Below are positions 60,034 to 64,000 of a stretch of DNA of 64,000 bases, piece by piece; position 1 is the stretch's first letter; the number at the start of each line of letters is the position of its first letter. Below the pieces are notes generated by a model. The model saw only the letters and a list, made by a program, of their open reading frames with translations. It made no database searches and had not been told where the DNA came from. A program made the position numbers and the translations under genes. The DNA comes from an uncultured Alistipes sp. (GTDB lineage Bacteria > Bacteroidota > Bacteroidia > Bacteroidales > Rikenellaceae), in the NCBI GenBank assembly GCA_900769405.1, contig CAAGGL010000026.1:89956-153955 (forward strand), given 5' to 3'.

Positions 60034-61170
60034 ATGAAGACAATTTTTGATGGAGCTATGAGGAACATCTTTACAATCGCCATCGCGCTGTTCGCAGCAT
60101 CGATGCTCGGAGGGTGTACGTCGGCCCTCTATTCCGGTTACAACAACGACGACCTGTATGCAACCCACGACCGCGAGGCAATCGCCAAATCGGAGGCTGC
60201 CGCTCGTACGGCTCGCTACGAAGCTCTGGCTGCACAAGCCGAGGCTCGACGCGCCGAGTATGAGGCATTGGTAGCCGCTGCCGAGGCCGTGAAAGAGGAT
60301 AAAGAATACAAAGTGATCTCGAATCCCAACGATCTCGACTACACGAGCGTCGTGGCCGACACCTACGAAAGTGCCTACGCACGTCGTCTGCGCGGTTTCG
60401 ACTCGCCATACTACAATATGCCGTCGAGCTACTACAACCTGCGATATAGCGGTGCTTACAGCTTCCTGTCGGCATACGATCCCGCGTTCTACAACATCAT
60501 CGTAATGGGCGATCAGGTGTGGGTCGAGCCTAAGTACATCACCTCGATGTTCGGCGGCTGGGGCACCTCGATCAACTTCTCGTTCGGCTGGCGCAACCCG
60601 TGGAGCTACTACTACTCGCCGTGGTACTACCCCTCGTCGTGGTATTGGCGCCACTACTGGTGGGATCCGTGGTATGATTCGTGGTACGGTTTGAATTGGG
60701 GTTTCGGCTGGCGTCCTCACTACGATTGGTGGTGGCCACACTATGGCCCGAATCACGGCCCGGCACACGGTCCCGTTCATCAGCCTTCGTATGGTGGTGG
60801 CGGTGGCGGCAATGGTCGCCCGGGTGTGATCTATCGCTCGCCCTATCGCACCACAAGTACCATCGGTGGCGGTGCAAGCAGCACTTCGAATGGTCGTCCG
60901 ACCGTCGGTGGCAGCAGCTATCGCACTCGCAATGGCAGCAGTGTAAGTAGTTCGGGCAGTCGTTCGTCGAGCAGCAAGGGCACTCCGAGCCGCTATCGTA
61001 GCAACTCGTCGAGCAGTTCATCGCGCTCGTCATATAACTCTGGTAGCTCGTCGGGCAGCAGTTACAGCGGTGGCAGCAGCCGTTCATCGGGCGGCGGTGG
61101 CGGCGGTTACAGCGGCGGCAATAGCGGTGGTGGCTACGGCGGTGGCGGCACCTCGACCCGCGGCAGATAA
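60034..61170 (+). CDS. Lipoprotein with Trp/Tyr-rich centre and Gly/Ser-rich tail
   Basis: A 378-aa protein; signal peptide ends SMLGGCTS. Order: an Ala/Glu-rich helical segment (about 50-90), a folded-looking middle (SAYDPAFYNIIVMGDQVWVE), a segment where nearly half the residues are Trp or Tyr (NPWSYYYSPWYYPSSWYW), a His/Pro/Gly stretch, and a C-terminal tail of about 110 residues made mostly of Ser, Gly, Arg and Tyr. The start could also be the ATG at 60058. Similar lipoproteins exist in Bacteroidetes, with no known role; surface or matrix location is a guess. Confidence 0.75.
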   Translation: MKTIFDGAMRNIFTIAIALFAASMLGGCTSALYSGYNNDDLYATHDREAIAKSEAAARTARYEALAAQAEARRAEYEALVAAAEAVKEDKEYKVISNPNDLDYTSVVADTYESAYARRLRGFDSPYYNMPSSYYNLRYSGAYSFLSAYDPAFYNIIVMGDQVWVEPKYITSMFGGWGTSINFSFGWRNPWSYYYSPWYYPSSWYWRHYWWDPWYDSWYGLNWGFGWRPHYDWWWPHYGPNHGPAHGPVHQPSYGGGGGGNGRPGVIYRSPYRTTSTIGGGASSTSNGRPTVGGSSYRTRNGSSVSSSGSRSSSSKGTPSRYRSNSSSSSSRSSYNSGSSSGSSYSGGSSRSSGGGGGGYSGGNSGGGYGGGGTSTRGR

Positions 61171-61228
61171 TCGACCGAGCTGTGGATTAATATTAGATTG
61201 ATTTACCTGATAAAAAAACGTATAAAAA

Positions 61229-62866
61229 ATGGCAAACAGATATTTCATTGCAACACTCTGCGCCGTAGCTCTCTCGCTCGGGGCCTCGGCACAGACCTTC
61301 GGTGGCCTGACGCTGGGTCAATCGGAGTTTCTGATCACCGATATGGTGCAATATAGTCAGTTCTCAACCAACTACGGTACGGCTCGCTCGACAGCTATGG
61401 CGGGAGCCTTCACCTCGCTCGGTGCCGACCTCTCGTCGATATCGATCAACCCCGCAGGTTTGGGTATGTATCGTACCTCAGAGGCGGGCGTGACGCTGGG
61501 TATGAACTTCAATTCGTCGAAATTCTCGACCCCCTATGGCGATAATTCGCGCAATAAATTGGCGGTGAATAACCTCGGCGCTGCGTGGAATCTCTACCAG
61601 AGTTCGGGATCGCTGACCAGCTTTACGTTCGGTGTCAGCTACAACAAATTGGCAGATTTCAACTACCGTCTGTCGGCCTACACCCCCAATAGCGTTGCGT
61701 CGATTGCCGATATGTTCGAGATGCAGCTGAGCGGCACCGCGCACAACCGCTTGAAGGGTAACGTCTATGACACCCACCCTCAATATCTTTGGGGCGCAAT
61801 TCTGGCATACAAGAACTACCTGATCGATCCCGATCCGGAGAACGACACCGAGTATATCACCTCGTCGATCGCTCCCAATGCCTCGGTAGAGCACCTCTCG
61901 CAGGTCGATAGCAAGGGCCATATGGGCGAGTTCAACGTCTCGGGCGGTTTCAATATGCAGAATAAGGTCTATTTCGGTTTCACGCTCGGAATCGTTGAGT
62001 TGGAGCACACCAAGAGTGTCTATTACGGCGAAAGCTACTACAACAACGGTCTCGATCTGGACGCTTCGGGCAATGTGATCGGCATCGGTCAGACCCTCCC
62101 CTCGGACGTGCCCCTGCTCTATACCGACTACACTCAGCGCGTTGCAACAAGTGGCGTGGGCGTCAATTTGAAGGCCGGCGTGATCTATCGCCCCACTTCG
62201 AGCCTGCGTCTGGGTATTGCGTTCCACACCCCGAGCGCAATGATCGTCGATCGCAGATATCAGGGTCAGATGTTCGTTAAGGGTTTCGACGTCCCCAACA
62301 ATAAGTATGTCGAGAGCGACCAGACCGTGCAATATACCGACGAACTCCGATCGACTTGCGAGTACTACACTCCCCCGCGACTGCTGCTCGGTGCATCGTA
62401 CACCTTCGGTCAGATGGCAATCGTGTCGGTGGATTACGAGCACACTTGGTACAACGGTATGGCTCTCGATATGAACGCTGGTCACGTAGCGAAGAATGGC
62501 TACAAGGAGGCTATCCGCAATAGCTTTAAGGGCGCAAGCACACTGCGTGCGGGCGTAGAGATGCGTCCCCTGCCGATGCTATCGCTCCGCGCCGGTTACG
62601 CCTACTACGGCTCGATGATGAGAGATAAGGACGCTATTTTCGATAACCCGATCGAGAGCACCACTTCGAGTGCCTCGGTGGGCGTAGGCTTCAATTTCGG
62701 CAGCTGCGCACTCGATCTGGCATACGTATTCCAGAACACCCAGCTCTCGACCTACGATCTGTTCTACTATCAGAATGCGTCGGGATCGTTCACCTCGGCA
62801 AGCGGCGAGCTGAACGGCAATATCAATCGCCACCAGGCAATCTTGACATTCAGTGTTAAGATGTAG
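61229..62866 (+). CDS. OMPP1/FadL-type outer-membrane transport protein
   Basis: A 545-aa exported beta-barrel (signal ends LGASAQT). The family's start region, ARSTAMAGAFTSLGADLSSI followed by SINPAGLGMYR, is the FadL/TodX hallmark; FadL proteins move hydrophobic compounds across the outer membrane. Repeated aromatic beta-strands follow and the end is HQAILTFSVKM. The substrate is unknown. Located 58 bp after the Gly/Ser-rich lipoprotein gene and probably co-transcribed with it. Confidence 0.88.
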   Translation: MANRYFIATLCAVALSLGASAQTFGGLTLGQSEFLITDMVQYSQFSTNYGTARSTAMAGAFTSLGADLSSISINPAGLGMYRTSEAGVTLGMNFNSSKFSTPYGDNSRNKLAVNNLGAAWNLYQSSGSLTSFTFGVSYNKLADFNYRLSAYTPNSVASIADMFEMQLSGTAHNRLKGNVYDTHPQYLWGAILAYKNYLIDPDPENDTEYITSSIAPNASVEHLSQVDSKGHMGEFNVSGGFNMQNKVYFGFTLGIVELEHTKSVYYGESYYNNGLDLDASGNVIGIGQTLPSDVPLLYTDYTQRVATSGVGVNLKAGVIYRPTSSLRLGIAFHTPSAMIVDRRYQGQMFVKGFDVPNNKYVESDQTVQYTDELRSTCEYYTPPRLLLGASYTFGQMAIVSVDYEHTWYNGMALDMNAGHVAKNGYKEAIRNSFKGASTLRAGVEMRPLPMLSLRAGYAYYGSMMRDKDAIFDNPIESTTSSASVGVGFNFGSCALDLAYVFQNTQLSTYDLFYYQNASGSFTSASGELNGNINRHQAILTFSVKM

Positions 62867-62892
62867 CCCGCGCCTGACTATTCGACACAACC

Positions 62893-62926
62893 CCCGCACT
62901 CGTCGCTGAGTGCGGGTGTTTTATTT
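62893..62926 (+). terminator. Terminator after the FadL-like gene
   Basis: CCCGCACTC/GAGTGCGGG, 9-bp perfect stem, then TGTTTTATTTT. Confidence 0.9.
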
Positions 62927-62951
62927 TGCGGAGTATCGATGCTCGAATTTA

Positions 62952-63051
62952 ATGAGCTGTGGCGTTTACTCTGACAGTTCATCAAGGCACAAAAAAAGAG
63001 CGACAGAATAACTCTGTCGCTCCAACTTTGGCGGAAAGGGAGGGATTCGAA
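62952..63051. repeat. Direct repeat of the tRNA-Ser 3' end and terminator, copy 1
   Basis: The last 67 bp (62985-63051) are identical to 63221-63287; the preceding 33 bp match less well. Contains the terminator hairpin GAGCGACAGA/TCTGTCGCTC and the 3' end of tRNA-Ser up to the T loop, then diverges. It is an isolated fragment, not a functional tRNA. Confidence 0.85.
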
Positions 63052-63187
63052 TGGCGCAGCCATCATCGAGGGAGCACCGCAGTCAAACGCAGTTTGGCGC
63101 GGATAGATGCGACCGAGATAACCCCCAAGGTGAGAACTGCCCTTCCCCTACAAAGTTGGCGAGCAAAGCGAGTGATTTTGTGTATTT

Positions 63188-63287
63188 ATGAGCTATGGAG
63201 CTTGCTCCGACGGCTCATAAAGGCACAAAAAAAGAGCGACAGAATAACTCTGTCGCTCCAACTTTGGCGGAAAGGGAGGGATTCGAA
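63188..63287. repeat. Direct repeat of the tRNA-Ser 3' end and terminator, copy 2
   Basis: Partner of 62952-63051, offset 236 bp; this copy includes the true 3' end of the tRNA. Confidence 0.85.
63226..63258 (-). terminator. Terminator of tRNA-Ser
   Basis: On the minus strand GAGCGACAGA pairs with TCTGTCGCTC and is followed by T7. A second, identical terminator is at 62990-63022. Confidence 0.9.
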
Positions 63288-63354
63288 CCCCCGGTACAGT
63301 TGCCCGTACACCGCATTTCGAGTGCGGCCCGATCGACCACTCCGGCACCTTTCC
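63265..63354 (-). tRNA. tRNA-Ser (CGA)
   Basis: Acceptor GGAAAGG/CCTTTCC, discriminator G and an encoded CCA, anticodon arm CCGCA-CTCGAAA-TGCGG (anticodon CGA), long variable arm and T arm. It is the only tRNA in the window with CCA encoded. Confidence 0.95.
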
Positions 63355-63483
63355 TTTGAAAAGCGTTGCAAAGATATGTATTTTTTCGTTAAGTTGTATC
63401 ACTTAGACGCAAAAAAATGCAAAAAAGAGCGCATTTTACAATATATACACTGATAATCAAGCGATTGCAAACAGCTAAATAGT

Positions 63484-63753
63484 CTATTTAATTGACGCCT
63501 GAATCAGCCCGGCGGTAATAATCGCACCAGGGATACCCACTAACATTCCAATCTCCGAGGGTACTCCCAGAAAATAGAACACCATAAGCACGGCAGCTGT
63601 TGTCATCAGTCCCCAAAAACCGACGCGCCCGACCTTGCGAGGATCCATCTTCTGGCGATCCTTCTCCGAGAGCACGTTGATCAGATCTGGTCGAAACCTG
63701 ATCAGCAGCGCACACAGAGCGATAATCACCGCGCAAAGAATGTATATATACAT
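63484..63753 (-). CDS. Small membrane protein, DUF3784-like
   Basis: An 89-aa protein with an N-terminal helix (residues 1-18), a cytoplasmic loop (RFRPDLINVLSEKDRQKMDP) and two further helices (about 45-88). The hydrophobic-loop-hydrophobic layout and the loop resemble DUF3784. Function unknown; possibly monocistronic. An ATG-only alternative in another frame was dismissed because it lacks membrane segments. Confidence 0.65.
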   Translation of the reverse strand: MYIYILCAVIIALCALLIRFRPDLINVLSEKDRQKMDPRKVGRVGFWGLMTTAAVLMVFYFLGVPSEIGMLVGIPGAIITAGLIQASIK

Positions 63754-63892
63754 AACTCAACGATTTTAATCACAACAAATATACGCATTACGGCTCAAAA
63801 TCCCAAACTCCTCTCCCGCACCATCACTGCGAGCTCGGGGATTTGTTATATATATAATATATAGGTATAAGCCCTGCTTGGAGAATACACCA

Positions 63893-63927
63893 CAAAAAAA
63901 AGGAGCAAACCTTTCGATTTGCTCCTT
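63893..63927 (-). terminator. Terminator of the rRNA operon
   Basis: AAGGAGCAAA/TTTGCTCCTT, 10-bp perfect stem, with T9 on the minus strand, just downstream of 5S rRNA. Confidence 0.93.
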
Positions 63928-63928
63928 G

Positions 63929-64000
63929 AAGAGGCGGCTACCTACTCTCCCACTTAAATAAGCAGTACCATCGGCGTTAGTGAGCTTAACTTCTCTGTTC
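63929..64000 (-). rRNA. rrf: 5S ribosomal RNA, partial (3' part)
   Basis: The minus strand reads AGAAGTTAAGCTCACTAACG, then CGCCGATGGTACTGC and GTGGGAGAGTAGGTAGCCGC, the conserved 3' half of 5S rRNA. The 5' half lies beyond the window. Indicates the downstream end of an rRNA operon. The exact 3' end is approximate. Confidence 0.93.

Noticed and set aside
62985..63051. A second functional tRNA-Ser
   Set aside because: Only the 3' end up to the T loop is present; there is no anticodon arm.

Overview
The window looks like a chromosomal segment of a gut Bacteroidales bacterium, most plausibly Rikenellaceae/Alistipes-like. The inference rests on the type III glutamine synthetase, many lipoproteins, FadL-type and small beta-barrel outer-membrane proteins, DUF4249/TonB-receptor remnants, tryptophanase, pyruvate:ferredoxin oxidoreductase, and promoters with the Bacteroidetes -7 box TAnnTTTG, often 20-22 bp downstream of TTG/TTTG. 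No IS element or CRISPR array was seen. The genus is not proven.

Layout. 0-7.5 kb: a lipoprotein cut by the window edge, glnN, gltX, ychF and two FKBP-type lipoproteins. 7.6-10.5 kb: a small phage-like island (complete terminase large subunit, a 97-aa unknown, an S24/CI-type repressor) beside tRNA-Gln. 10.6-12 kb: a nucleoside-transporter-like MFS gene. 12-21.2 kb: a long minus-strand operon, rsmE followed by six subunits of a complex related to group 4 hydrogenases and complex I, then two half-size chromate transporters. The two soluble subunits have lost the [NiFe]-site cysteines and all four proximal Fe-S cluster cysteines, so it resembles the 'energy-converting hydrogenase-related' (Ehr) class. 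21.2-31.3 kb: M3 peptidase lipoprotein, MerR regulator, SPOR protein, lgt, an XRE regulator, tRNA-Arg, a NarL-type two-component pair, an NtrC-like regulator without DNA-binding domain, and a DUF4290 protein. 31.4-34.8 kb: thioredoxin-like lipoprotein, lpxH, thyA, folA. 34.8-38.7 kb: tRNA-fMet with a structured leader, a TonB receptor/DUF4249 deletion scar, type I glutamine synthetase, and a beta-barrel gene between direct repeats carrying the 3' end of tRNA-Thr. 39-47.2 kb: glutamine cyclotransferase, metH, metF, rnr and a TonB-C protein. 47.3-50.3 kb: DUF1232 protein and an inactive/active M16 protease pair. 50.5-61.2 kb: nifJ, META lipoprotein, tnaA, serS, a 56-aa ferredoxin, proS and a Trp/Tyr/Gly/Ser-rich lipoprotein. 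61.2-64 kb: FadL-like protein, tRNA-Ser with a duplicated 3' end, a small membrane protein and the 3' end of a 5S rRNA gene.

Connections. thyA/folA and metH/metF cover folate and one-carbon turnover. nifJ and the small ferredoxin supply low-potential electrons of the kind an Ehr-like membrane complex might use, although the partner of that complex cannot be read from sequence. glnN and glnA are two unrelated glutamine synthetases.

Most notable non-coding feature: three intergenic elements of different sequence but the same predicted fold (A/T-rich hairpin, then a long stem enclosing a small hairpin and a C-rich single strand), near 12.0, 29.2 and 56.4 kb.
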